From assembly GCA_964030475.1 (NCBI GenBank), contig CAXIPT010000002.1, positions 10,242,166 to 10,306,165 of the forward strand: 64,000 bases of DNA, in the 5' to 3' direction. Position 1 is the stretch's first letter. Each line of letters opens with the position of its first letter. The position numbers were made by a program, and so were the translations under genes. The notes under the pieces are model-generated. The model made no database searches, was not told the origin of the DNA, and was given only the letters and a program-made list of their open reading frames with translations. The stretch comes from Tethya wilhelma (taxonomy: Eukaryota > Porifera > Demospongiae > Tethyida > Tethyidae). This document shows, piece by piece, positions 11,681-24,009 of this stretch.

Positions 11681-14059
11681 ATCATGATTATAACCAGCTG
11701 CCTGCCATGGGTAATTAAACCCAGCCTCCTATAATTAAGGTTCGTCCATTCACATTGGCACCTAGTACTTGTGGTTATTTGTGCCTTGTGATGCGATGAA
11801 TACATCTTTGAATGCCGTCAATTAGCTTACAACCATTCCATTGTTCATTGGCTCTTGGATATGGGTATCTTGCTGTTGTACAGCAAGGTACCGTGAAATG
11901 GAATGACTTCCATATTGTCATACAAAATACTTATATGTGTAGCTATTGCGTGTGGTGTATATGGTGTATCCTATACCCACCCATCCCTTGCTACAGTCAT
12001 TGCCATGGTAACAGTGTAGTTGCCATGGTAACAATGTAGCAGTGTATCTGTACAAATTAAACAAAAGAGAAGTTTAAAGTGCTTTTAGTTTTACGAAAAG
12101 ACTCATTTTCTTCAGTGATGGAAATGGCAATTCATCCTTGGTGCCCTAATTGATCGCAAATGAAGGGACAAAGAAAAGCATTCATTCTATCATTCTCTCA
12201 TAGAAATTGATCACATGACTGCAATACTTTGCTATTGGGTTTGATCACATGCACTTGACCTGCATGCTGAGCCAGCAAAAGCTTCCTACATTGACACTCT
12301 AGATACTTGCTGACTTGTGGAAGCAATACCATACCTGCCTCTAGTCACAACTGGCTTGGTGTTAGGTGTATGCCACCACTATTATTGCAATTGTAGACAA
12401 TATATTTGACATGTTTGTGTCTCAATATCTCTCTCTCCTACTGGTATTAATGGTTAGCATAAGACAGTGCACTGAGTTCAATGTCTATTAAAGCATGCAA
12501 ATAAAGTAATTATATGGTTATTAATGGTTGGTGCACAACAACAGAGTTGTAGGAAACTAATTTTAAAGTCTGTAATTATGTGCATACTTACCAAGTAATA
12601 TTAAATTATAGTTGCTTTTGTCTCCGTCTTGATTATGTGTGGGCGTTCATGCGTGCACTCACTAACATAATAATAATAATTGTTTCATCCTGGATTTTAT
12701 CATTCAAAGAACGTCCCAGTTAGCATGCATTAGAACAAGTACGTCTTCGTTCCCAGGATGGTAAAAAAAGGATGTGCACTGACCGGGAATCGAACCCGGG
12801 CCTCCCGCGTGGCAGGCGAGAATTCTACCACTGAACCATCAGTGCTTGTTAGGAGGAAGTGCTACAAGTTCTTTATTTGTAAATTGTAGGTGCACTCCTT
12901 CACTGGTCCCCTACCAGAAGCAATGGCCATTTTGGATCTTGGATTGTATATTGGAATAAATGGATGGTAGGTTTTCAGTTTCATAAAATCATTATGGAAA
13001 TTGAAAACACTGCTTTATTATCTATGATTTATCACAGTTCGCTCAAAACACCTGAAAACCTTGAAGTGGTCAAGGCACTTCCTGCAGACAGGTTGCTATT
13101 GGAAACAGGTATGTACTGTTTACACTTAGTACCTAGTCTTACTTCTGTGTTGCCGTGGTTACTGGTGTTACATAAGCTGATGTAATTTGTCCCATTAGCT
13201 CATAGACTAAAGTATTGACAACAATGTTTCTCTCTCATATTTCACCGCCTACTTCAAATGAACACTTAATAAACACAAATTACTCTCCCTTTTGCACTAA
13301 AGACCTCCCAGCTTCCTTTGGGAATAGTTTCATCTTTAGGTGGGGTCTCCAGCTAATGATTTCTCCACGTGCTAGGCGTTATTTGTCCAAAACAAGTCAT
13401 TGTTTATATTCAGTTTGTTGGTAATGCCTCACTTAAGTGGCACCACAGCCAGCAGACACAAAAATATTTTCTTAGCTCAAGGCACCTAGATGAGCGAGCC
13501 AAGAGTCACAGAGGTTGGTGGGGTTGTTTTGGCAGTGGAGTGATTTAACGGGAAGATAAGTATTGGTCCTTGCCTACGTGTCGACATCTGGATCGACTGA
13601 GCTTGTGACCTCATGGCTATGGATTACACTGGACCAGTGTAAATGCATTCACCATCATGTGAGGATGCTGGAGTTTCTTTAATAATTATTTTGAAATACA
13701 CACACATTATTATAGTTGCATGCATGACTCTTAAGTGGGTGGCACTTGATACATGGTCGATTGTCGCACACTTAAGGGAATGCAACTATTTTGTTTGCCA
13801 TTGATCCCCTGTGACCCCTAGCTACTCTATTGTCACCTCCACCCATCCAGTAACTGGCAATTAGCCTATAAAAACTTTAGGCAATGGCAAACAAATGTGC
13901 ACACACACATGCTACAGATGCCCCCTGGTGTGAGATACGTCCCACACATGCCAGCTCAAAACACGTTACTACACAGTTTCCGACCAAGAAGAAAGAAAGA
14001 TGGGAGAGAGGGACCAGTGTGAAGAGCAGGAATGAACCTCGGAATATCGTGTAAGAAGG

Positions 14060-14114
<55 letters not shown>

Positions 14115-16990
14115 ATCATGATTATAACCAGCTGCCTGCCATGGGTAATAAAACCCAGCCTCCTATAATTAAGGTTCGTCCATTCACATTGGCACCTGGT
14201 ACTTGTGGTTATTTGTGCCTTGTGATGCGATGAATACATCTTTGAATACCGTCAATTAGCTTACAACAGTTCTTTTGTTCAATAGTTCATGGATGTGGGT
14301 ATAAGTATATTGCTGTTGTATATACAGCAGGGTACCATGAAATGGAATGACTTCCATATTGTAATACAAAATACTTATATGTGTAGCTATTGTGTGTGGT
14401 GTATATGGTGTATCATATACCCACCCAATCCTTGCTACAGTCATTGCCATGGTAACAGTGTAGTTGCCATGGTAACAATGTAGCGGTGTATGTGTACAAA
14501 TTAAACAAAAGAGAAGTTTAGAGTGCTTTTAGTTTTACAAACAGACTCATTTTCTTCAGTGATGGAAATGGCAATTCATCCTTGGTGCCCTAATTGATCT
14601 CAAATGAAGGGACAAAGAAAAGCATTCATTCTATCATTCTCTCATAGAAATTGATCACGTGACTGCAATACTTTGCTATTGGGTTTGATCACATGCACTT
14701 GACCTGCATGCTGAGCCAGCAAAAGCTTCCTACGTTGACAGTCTAGATACTTGCTGACTTGTGGAAGCAATACCATACCTGCCTCTAGCTCTAGTCACAA
14801 CTGGCTCAGTGTTATGTGTATGCCACCATTACGATTGCAATTGTAGACAACATGTTTGTTTGTGTCTCAATATCTCTCTCTCCTACTGGTATTAATGGTT
14901 AGCATAAGACAATGCACTGAGTTCAATGTCTATTAAAGCATGCACATGAAGTAGTTATATGGTTATTAATGGTTAGTGCACGAACTACAGAGCTGTAGGA
15001 AACTTATTTTAAAGTCTGTAATTATGTGCATGCTTACCAAGTAATATTTAAATTATAGTTTCTTTTGTCTCCATCTTAATTATGTGTGGGCGCTCATTCG
15101 TGCACTCACTAACATAATAATAATTGTTTCGTCCTGGATTTTATCGTTCAAAGAACGTCCTAACTATAGCATGCATTAGAACAAGTATGTCTTCTTTCCC
15201 AGGATGGCTAGCTCAAGCTGTAGTATAATTATGTAGGTTGGTACATGTTCATTAATCTTCTCTCAGTGCCAAAGGCTTGCAGCCATCCTCCGTACATAAT
15301 ACAGCCTCCCACTCATTGCGTAATTGTTTATGGCTCTACCAATGCATGCATACATGTCTTATTCAATTTGTACTTTTAGCTAGTTTAGTTATAAGATATA
15401 TAGTGCTTAGCTTAACAAAGGTATAGGCATATAATGGTTGTGTATACAATAGACTAGCTATTGTTATTGGACCATTATTAAATTTCATTTGCCAAATTGG
15501 GTGGCACCAGTTTAGGCACATGCACTCGCTGTGTAGACGGCATTAGATTAGATTTGCTAACAGATTTGAAAAAGAAGTAGCGTACATATGCAGACATGTG
15601 TACGACATTCTGCATGTCTGCTTATGGTGTACTCTAGATTTGTTAGAAAGGAGGTCAATTAAATTGTGAATGTCTTGACTGATCTTCAGCCAAGAGATAA
15701 TTATGATAATCATGTGTTTTTTCAACAGTAAAGGTTTTTCTTTTTAAGTGAAAGTATTGTTGTTGGCTCATGTTTTCATTTTTAAGAATCATGCCAATAT
15801 CTCCAATGAAACAATGATTGGAAAAAGTGTAGAATTACGTAAGAATATTTATGATAATGTTGGTAAGTTAATAGCTGCAATGATTCATTTACTTTTGTAA
15901 AGTCAAAGTTGCATCTAATATCTCAGCTTGACACAGATTATTAATTATTTTCTATATAGGAATACGTTTTCAGTCATGCTAATAGGCTGCTACACTTGTG
16001 TGCTTGTAGTTCATGAATATGCATGGATTTCAATGCATCTATTGCCTATCTCTGAGATACAGTCTAAAAGTAAATAATTATTAGTTTTAATTGCATCCAG
16101 ATTTAACCTCGTAAGTTCTCATGTACCATCCTTGATCTAATTTGTTGCTTGGATTCACAATGTCTGGTTACATCTGTGAAAGAAAACTACTTGTACTTGA
16201 AACGTTAGGTCAATGTCTGATGAAAGAATGTTGCTTTAAAATCATCATCTAAATTTTTTCTTAATTGACCTATTTCATTGATATCAAGTTGACTCTGTAA
16301 AGTATGAGGGAATCATTTAACAAAAATAGCACACTTGTTATCCATTCCATGGTGCATGGCCAGACATTGATGAAACAATGCTGTATTAAATTTGAAGAAT
16401 TTGTTGTACAAATGGTTCAGACATGCAATATGTTCAAATAAGCTAGCACATGAAAGTATACTATAACAGTCACATTGTCTTCATGGACCCAACGAAACAC
16501 CACTGCATAATCTTATCCATAAAATCTCTTTGTGTATTTCTTCAAAAGGAAAAGGATACATTTCATTGTTTTAGTGAAGAAATATGTAGGCAGGGATGGT
16601 ATATGAAACATAGTAGCCATGGCACCACTTTGCTTCAATTCACTCATTCCTCAAAGGAAGATTCATACAAGTAGGAATCTCCTCCGATAATGGATGGAGC
16701 ATTAATGATGGGATGTGTGGGGAGGGAGACCAGGTCTATGGGCTAGCTGAGACACGTCGGAGGACATAGCCTTGTTCCCATGCCGATTTCTCAATCCTAT
16801 ACCCTATAGCTTGCTCTTTCTTTTGTCACAGTGATAAAACTTAAAGATGATATTCTTGGGAACACACACACAAACACACACGCACAGTCAAGTTCTCGAG
16901 GTTGTTGCTGCACTACATGGACGAGATAAGTTTGACTTGGGGGATCAAATTTATAAGAACACCTGCAAACTCTTCAACTGGCCGGAGTGA
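8960..16990 (+). CDS. TATDN1: TatD-family deoxyribonuclease (TATDN1 type) with duplicated exons 10-12
   Basis: Exons: 8960-8990, 9145-9165, 9227-9271, 9663-9712, 9774-9837, 9943-10095, 10201-10243, 10332-10417, 10486-10526, then either 10730-10806, 10881-10951, 11496-11628 or the second set 12890-12966, 13038-13108, 13918-14050, and the last exon 16888-16990. With one set the frame closes at 305 residues (human TATDN1 about 297). Landmarks of this metal-dependent nuclease family: DIGANLTDPMFQG at the start, [62 protein letters not shown] and [15 protein letters not shown]. The two cassettes differ at two residues (D/E, M/I). Joining both in series shifts the frame and hits a TAA in exon 10b, so only one can be used. 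Two antisense tRNA genes lie in its introns. Confidence 0.93.
9325..9511 (+). repeat. MITE-family copy (5' terminal repeat lost)
   Basis: In intron 3 of the TatD gene. It matches the elements at 44029 and 61525 from GAATAACTTTCTAAAT to the right end CTCAAACCAGATGGACTTTA. The left terminal repeat is replaced by unrelated sequence. Confidence 0.75.
10615..10685 (-). tRNA. tRNA-Gly (anticodon GCC), antisense in TatD intron 9
   Basis: The minus strand reads GCACTGATGGTTCAGTGGTA at the 5' end: 7-bp acceptor stem, then D arm. The anticodon loop TGCCACG has anticodon GCC, followed by GGTTCGATTCC in the T arm and a TCAGTGC acceptor close. The discriminator base is A. No intron. Internal A box (TGGTTCAGTGG) and B box (GGTTCGATTCC) are intact, and a run of 13 T follows on the transcribed strand as a Pol III terminator. 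Confidence 0.95.
11639..11678. repeat. (TG)n microsatellite
   Basis: Follows the exon 12a donor by about 10 bp. The equivalent tract in copy 2 (14061-14112) is longer. Confidence 0.9.
12775..12845 (-). tRNA. tRNA-Gly (anticodon GCC), second copy
   Basis: Identical to the gene at 10615-10685 over the mature tRNA. Followed on its own strand by a T7 run near 12769-12763 that can stop Pol III. It arose with the tandem duplication inside the TatD gene. Confidence 0.95.
14061..14112. repeat. (TG)n microsatellite in duplication copy 2
   Basis: About 52 bp of TG immediately after the exon 12b donor. Expanded relative to the copy at 11639. Confidence 0.9.
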
Positions 16991-19900
16991 TGCTAAATGA
17001 GCAGTATACTGCCTGCCACTGCGATCTATACATATACCAGTTGTATGTTTTATTTTTACTTTTAAAATAAATTCTGTTAATAAAAAAAATTAATGTGTTC
17101 ACAAAAGTTGTCTTCTAAGTCTCAAAACTACCAAAAGGTAGGTTTATTACAAGTATCATATTGTACCTCACAAACATATTCATGCGTTGGATATATATAG
17201 CTATAATGGATACTGAGATCGCTACTAGTGCAGGGATAATTATGTGTGCAATAATCATCGTGTTTTGGCGTGTGCCTTTCGTGTAGAGTGACAAGAATTA
17301 CAAAGTAGTTTTTTGCTTCTGGGCGTATAATGATAAGTGATACAAATGGTACTAGTTAATGCGATGATTGTGATGCAAGTCGTGTGACTTTGTGTGTAGA
17401 ATTTGTTGATAGTAAATTAGATTTCTTAGCATCAATTCAAATCCTGTTTATATAAGGTTTGTTATAATTATCGATTATTAAGCATTGCGAGCTAAATTGA
17501 ATTTCTTACATGCTTATTGAGATTGAATAAGAGTCCAAGTTAACTTAATAAATGGTTATTATATCAAGCCAAACACTAGTTTATGTGTGTGGTTTGTAAT
17601 TGGCGAGCTATGACATATTAAATTTTGAGCATTCACAAGTCACTGTGGTTATCAGTTTAATTTAATTATAGCCATTCTATTGTGGTTAAACTTTAATGGC
17701 AATTACATCAGCAGCCACAATAGTGCAGGTGTCTAAACAGCAATCATAGCTTTAGACCAGCTATATATGCATGAACAATTTGTTTGCAAACACAGTTTTA
17801 TAACTCATTGGGTTGCCTTGTATAGCATTCACGGGTCATGCTCTTGTCATGTGACAAACTGAAGACAACTCTCACTGTGTACAAATGTAAAGCTATCAAT
17901 CTTCTGTATATTCACAGCATAATATTAGAAAATATTTTTAGATTTATGGCTCAACTAATTTGATTAATGCGTGGTTTTTTTGGACTTGCTAACAATGGTT
18001 TTCCATTAGTCACCATCTCACTGCTTGTTCGTGACTGAATACCTTGACACTCAGATAATATTAGATTTATATTTGAGCTTGCTTCATGGTAATGTAGTTA
18101 ACTTAGTTTACATGTGTGCATGCTTACTGGCATTACGTAATAGTCATGTTTTGTGTGCTTCCATGCATATACATGCAATATATCAAATTACTTGTTTTTA
18201 ATGATGGATACTGTATAATAATGATTCTGCTTTAATGTTCCATGTACCATAATTATGCAGTTGTAGCTACATGACAATTGTACTAATTTGTTTGCAGTTA
18301 GTTGGCTAGTACGTAGTTGCAGTTAGGAAAACAGATCAGGAAGTGACTTGTCACAGTATAAGCTTAGTCTATTCATGACCCAACCAGTGTAATATGATCT
18401 GGACCAGTTGGCGGCTGTCCTATCCAGGCTTTACCTAATTGAGTGAAGTGGTTTCCTAATCAAGTTAGTGCTGTAGCTTATATAAAGCAGTACGTTGCAT
18501 TTGGAAGCTGCTCAATACATTACGTGGCTACAACTCAGTGAGCAAAGAAATTCTCAGTTTTGGAGTCTGCAGTTCAAGACAAAGCTGAGACAAATTCTCA
18601 TAGACTTGAGACTGAACTGAAGAAGGAGCTGCAGCTATCTATGATGGGAAAGGCACTTGAGAAGCAGAAGCAGCTAATGTTTTTGGAGTGGCTACACTTT
18701 TTGATCCTTTTGCTGAGCTTCATTGGGCTCCATAGTGGTGGAATGGTTACAAATGCAGAAGGCAAGTTTGGAATCTCTATAATGTCATTACTGTTTCACT
18801 GTAGGAAGTCCATGATATATCAATATGTGCATACATGTGAACATGCATGCATCTAGCAGGTAAATTCACTTCATATGAAGGCATGCTAAGTCTGTTGATT
18901 TTGTATAGAACTAAACAAACTAAGCATGCCTTAATATTAAGCTATAGCATAATATTATTAATTTTGTTAAAGCATGCAGGCATGTACACCTTAAAGTTTC
19001 AAATAATGCTATATATCAAGTTGACATTTAATTTATATATTGTGGCGTATATTCTTTTTTTTTTGGCATACTATACATCTTGTTTGAGTTGACTCAATAA
19101 TTGTCTCTCAACAACGCCTGCATGATCGCACGGCCACACGACACTTACAGTTACTGTATCTGTAACAATTAACACCTTTGAGAACAGACCTTAAACTTTC
19201 ACTTGTTGCCAAGTGTTCATGAGAACTTTCATAGAACAAATTGCTCTCTCAAAAACGGCCATTGTTGTCACGTACTTACTTATATGCCACACACACACAC
19301 ACAGTGGCATACATGCTTTTGAACTTAGTAGATAACAAGATTGACTTTCCTCTCAAATCCAGCAACTCATAAGAATTAGTGCCCAGCATACGAAGTAAAA
19401 CATGACTAGACTCGATCTTCTAGCTATATACTCTATATACCATTCAGGCTATAGAATATTATATTCTTTTATGTCTCACCGTCTAAAGTATTATCTCGTA
19501 GTCTGCGGTTGGACAAATATGCATGTATTCATATGAATGTTGTGTCCGACAGACTAGCTGGCTTACATGCATGTTCCTATAGCTGCATGTGCAATAATCT
19601 AATTTTCTATCCGTTCTTTCAACGTAACAATGCAGCAGTCTTTTGTTCCTTCACTCTCACAGGTAGTAACCATTGTAGTATATTATTGCTAATTTTCATA
19701 TGCAGGATTAGATTTTAAAGGAGCAGCTATATATATTCCTGATCTATGATTGACTGAGACATGTAGCTGTTATGACTTTATTCATAAAAGTTCTAAATGC
19801 ATATATATATATATATATATGCATGTATATTGTTTACATGCATCCAATTAATAAATTTCAAGATAAATCACAATTCAATTTTTCTCAACTGCATGCATTG

Positions 19901-22679
19901 CATGTTTCTCGATCTTATCCACTCACTTAATAGGCCTAGACACCTGTTGTGTGAACATCAGCACAGATGCTATTTGTCACAATGCTTGTATTGAGGTGAG
20001 TTACTATACCTGATTTGCACACAAACACCATTGCATCTATATAGTGTACAAGCTAAGATGTAAGCACACACAACCAATATGCACAATATTATATGTTTTG
20101 CATAATATAGGATAAGTATAGAATTATTTGATGGTGTATGATAGTTATTTCTTTATTGATATTATATTATACATTTGACCTTGTAACTGTTAGACTAGCA
20201 ACCTTGTAGCTCACTGAGTCAGATTTTCAATATTATGAGCATTCCTGCGCTAATTAATGCGTCATATTTTAGTCTCGTTGTGCTATAATATGGTCACCAT
20301 ATAAACCATGCAGACCCACGTTCAATATCACCCTGCAGAGTGCATACATGTATGCACGCATCCCATGGTACTGTATAATTGCAGTTTCAGCCTTTTTAGC
20401 CAAGTGACATGTTTCTTGACATTTGTTTTGGAGACTCCATGCCAGTAAAAGGATAATTAGCTACGCATGCAACTTATCACCTTCGAGTCCAATAGACTAA
20501 AGGTGTGGCCTAGGTATATTATACCTGCATGTATCCTTCATGGACTGGAATAACCTTCAAAGTAAAAATTTCTTCCTTTTTTGTAGAAACTAGCCCAACC
20601 CATGTGCGTGCATGCTCTTGCACAAATGTAAACATGGACTTGATGAAAAATGAAACACCTTGTCACAAAAATTCCTAAAACATGTATAGCATGCAAGTTC
20701 AAACATGTTCCATGTGTACAGCATGTCATACATGATGTCTTGGGTGTACTCTGTGCATGTAATTGGAAGAAAGGGTTTCAGCTGTATGTACATGTGCAGA
20801 TCACAGCTAAACACATGTCAAAAGGAATGTGAAAAGATCATTTTGAAAATGGTGCTAACAAATAAGTTGTTCAAAACTTTTCGCTCTTCTTTGTGCGATT
20901 TGGGAGTGGGTGAAATGTTTGGAGCCAAGACTTCGATAATGACCGTCGGTCGTGAACTTGAAAATTTGAAAATGTGTAAACTGCATGAAAACTGAGAGTG
21001 GTTTAGTTAATAATTGTGTTATGGTTTTTCTTTGAACACAATACTGTACTAATACCTTGGTTTGGCTGTTGGTTCATACAAAGTGAATACGTGTGTGCGA
21101 CATGTGCGATATTAAAGTCAATCAGTATATCACACTTCATAGTTTGTTTGTGCAAAAGCTGTATAACCACTCTCTTTGGTATGTGTTTGGTTAGCAAGTT
21201 GTTTAGCACTTCATTCAGTTTTGCCTGTGTGCTAACATGTTACTGTAATGCATTTAGGCAAGCAAAGATGCATGGCTCATGATTATCAAAACACAACATG
21301 CACTCAGTCAGACTACATCCATGGATCCGGTACACATAATTATTCAGAGTTCAAAAGACTTATGTTTAAATCCCAGCTAAATCTCAAGATTTTTTCCAAT
21401 GAAATTATCCATGTATATTCTTTAAAATACAGAGTAACTGCTACATTCCACACCAGTATCCAATAAATAGATGTATATACTGTGTATGTGTAAATGTATA
21501 TATACATCTTCTTTGTCTGCATGCAATAGACCAGGCTCTATATTGGCTGTCTGCATACTTAGGCTGGCATGCATTGCATGCTTGAGACATGTGCAATATA
21601 TGTTCCATCCTCTCAATCCAAATCAACCTCAACAAGTGTCTGTGGGTTCTTTTGTCTCAAAGACCTTGTGGCTTAGCCTGCTTGTAGTCATACAAACACT
21701 TGAGAAGGTACACAAGGCAGTATGGTGCATCTCAGTTGGTTGTGGACTGACCTGTGTTTGAATTCAAATTCCCCAGCCACTACCTGTCTCTGTGTAAACT
21801 AAATCTTGATGAGAGTGGCTTAATCAGTTGAGTCTATAGCTTCTGAGGCTGCCTTCTTTTTTTTGGAGCATCTTTTGATGCTATTGAAATGCATTTCTAT
21901 GGTAACCTAGCTTTGTCTCAGCCTGATCCCTATCTTATGGGTATACATGCATTGAGGTGGCAACCATTCTATACAGCAAGCTAAGAATCAATAGCTATTA
22001 AATTTTATCATCAATCTGATTCACATTTACAAATGCTGGTCACCTTGTAAGTCCTAATTAATCGACTTCTTAAAATTGCATTTTTGACGAACAATATAGT
22101 TGGCTCAACTCTTAATAGGTATACCAGTGATCACTAAAAATCAAAATTTTGGAAGACAATAACGACTTTATAAATGACCACTGCACATGTACAATAATGA
22201 AGCTAGCTGTTTTAAATGTCAGGATTATGCTGCAATAATTGAATGAATCTTCATGGTCTGGCATCCAGCAGGACATTGTTGGGTGTGGTATACTCTGCTA
22301 TGCTTTTGTATTCAAAATGAGCCCACAATGCCATTGTCTTCAATGAGAATTGGCTGGATTTATACGTATTAAACGTGAAATAATATGCTATATAGCCTAT
22401 ACAAGGCTTGCATATTATACTAACACATGCACAACAAGCACTGTGTATTGCTGTTTCCATGGAGATACTATAATATAGCCAGGTACGTTTTGGCCATGCA
22501 CAAAGTACCCCAAAAATGCTATTAAGTGGACGGGTTGGGAATTATCTATGTCACTGATATCATGATGGATGGCTCTATTGTACTAAGCCACCATTGGCTG
22601 CAGAAAGTTGTAGGCATAGATGAAAGGTTAGCATTGGAATGTTATGATCTTACATCTGATGTTGTTGCTATGCATGTAG
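16991..22679. other. AT-rich stretch without a recognisable gene
   Basis: About 5.7 kb between the TatD stop and the first visible RECK exon. Short open frames exist. The most protein-like is 18560-18856, with a charged Q/K/E-rich start (RLETELKKELQLSMMGKALE) and a hydrophobic segment (LHFLILLLSFIGLHSGGM), but it lacks an ATG at its start, recognisable homology and clear splice context. A small (AT)n tract lies at 19800-19820. The missing 5' exons and promoter of the RECK-like gene may be here, but I could not identify them. Confidence 0.4.
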
Positions 22680-22779
22680 ACAATGGAATCTTCTCAGTCC
22701 AACAGTGGGATTTTGAGTTCCATCCAGATTCAAGCTCTTAGCAGTGCTTGCTTGCCATCTTACGTGAGTCAGCGCTTGT

Positions 22780-22842
<63 letters not shown>

Positions 22843-23715
22843 TGTGTGTGTGTGTATGTGTGTGTGTGTGCACGATAGTTTCGATTTCAACTTGTTTCTG
22901 TCTCTCTAATTTAGACGATATTTTGGAAGTGTCTAAACCAAAGTGTATTGAGTGTTGAACAAACAGGTATATACTGCAACTCGTAGTATAAAAGTATACA
23001 TTACGAATGTTTGAATGTTTTCCTCCCCTACACCATATACAGTTGACCCACCCACTCATCTCACCACACCAGGATGTGAGTTGACACTTGTCATAATTAC
23101 GTTTACTAGCCTCGTCTACAAGCCCCTCCCTACTTATGTTTGGAAGGAGGGGCCTAGTCATTGATTACTTAATTTTTATAATTATCCATAGTATTATATT
23201 ATAGTACTTTTTTCATTTTTACTTTTGTTTTTTGCTACTAAGATTACTTTTGCTGTAACAGTTCTGAAAGTGAAACGTGTCGAAGAGCATGTCGAGAGGT
23301 AATTAAGACAATCAACTTATATGATGGATTGTGTAAAACTATTTAGTGATTTAAATTAAGGGAAAACTTTTCAATTCATTTTAATGCCTTCCAAGTTATC
23401 TGTTATTTGATACTTCAATTTTCTTTTTATTTTCATTTTGTTCTCTGTGCTCTATGTAGATTCTGGTAGATGGTTTGGTAGAAGATCTAGTACAAGATTT
23501 GGGTCCCTACTGCGAGCTGAGCCCACTGGTGAGAGCTGTCATTTTACGTAAAGTAACTTTGGTCATGTTGATCAATTTTTGTTACATTTTTCTCGGCACA
23601 CACACACACACATGACAGGATCCAGTTTGGAACTGCATTTTGGCATATTCTGAACCTACAGATCCACCTAGTATATAAGGCATTAAGACAGACTGCATCT
23701 ACACACACACACACG

Positions 23716-23748
<33 letters not shown>

Positions 23749-23953
23749 ACACACACACACACACACACAGCTGTGTCGGCAAATAGCACCATCCCAATAC
23801 AGCCACCATGTAAGTTTCAAAATCCTACATCCACTCAATAAAGTTGTCACATCCCATGTTATTCAACACATGTTAGATGCTGACTGGGCTCGTGTGCAGT
23901 GCTGTTACCAGGCAATAGATGAGAGGTGCAGAGACAGCTGTCTTGATGTGAGC

Positions 23954-24009
<56 letters not shown>

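Larger units (their letters stand above)
10595..12762 (+). repeat. Intragenic tandem duplication, copy 1 (~2.17 kb)
   Basis: Direct repeat with 12763-15206. It begins at the A-rich tract before the tRNA and ends with the CCCAGGATGG motif near 12760. It carries tRNA-Gly, TatD exons 10-12, two CA/TG tracts and about 1.1 kb of intron. Most blocks align at high identity with small indels. Confidence 0.9.
12763..15206 (+). repeat. Intragenic tandem duplication, copy 2 (~2.44 kb)
   Basis: Second copy of the unit at 10595-12762, again ending in a CCCAGGATGG motif. It is longer mainly because about 300 bp at 13580-13890 has no counterpart in copy 1. Exons, splice sites and the tRNA are all intact. 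Confidence 0.9.

Noticed and set aside
18560..18856. 98-residue open frame with a charged start and a hydrophobic segment.
   Set aside because: No ATG at its start, no family match recognised, no clear exon neighbours; noted only inside the gene-free stretch.
22526..22741. Open frame of about 70 residues just upstream of RECK, considered as its first exon.
   Set aside because: It is out of frame with the RECK-like reading (ALSSACLPSY) of the same DNA and has no signal peptide.
22769..23161. Long open frames through TG/CA tracts (poly-Thr-His or Cys-Val runs), here and at 8062, 11434, 23544, 50167, 55125 and 57011.
   Set aside because: They are microsatellites in introns and carry no other protein signal.
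23953..24007. Purine-only GA tract considered as a regulatory GAGA element.
   Set aside because: It fills most of a 94-bp intron and behaves like the other microsatellites; nothing specific supports regulation.
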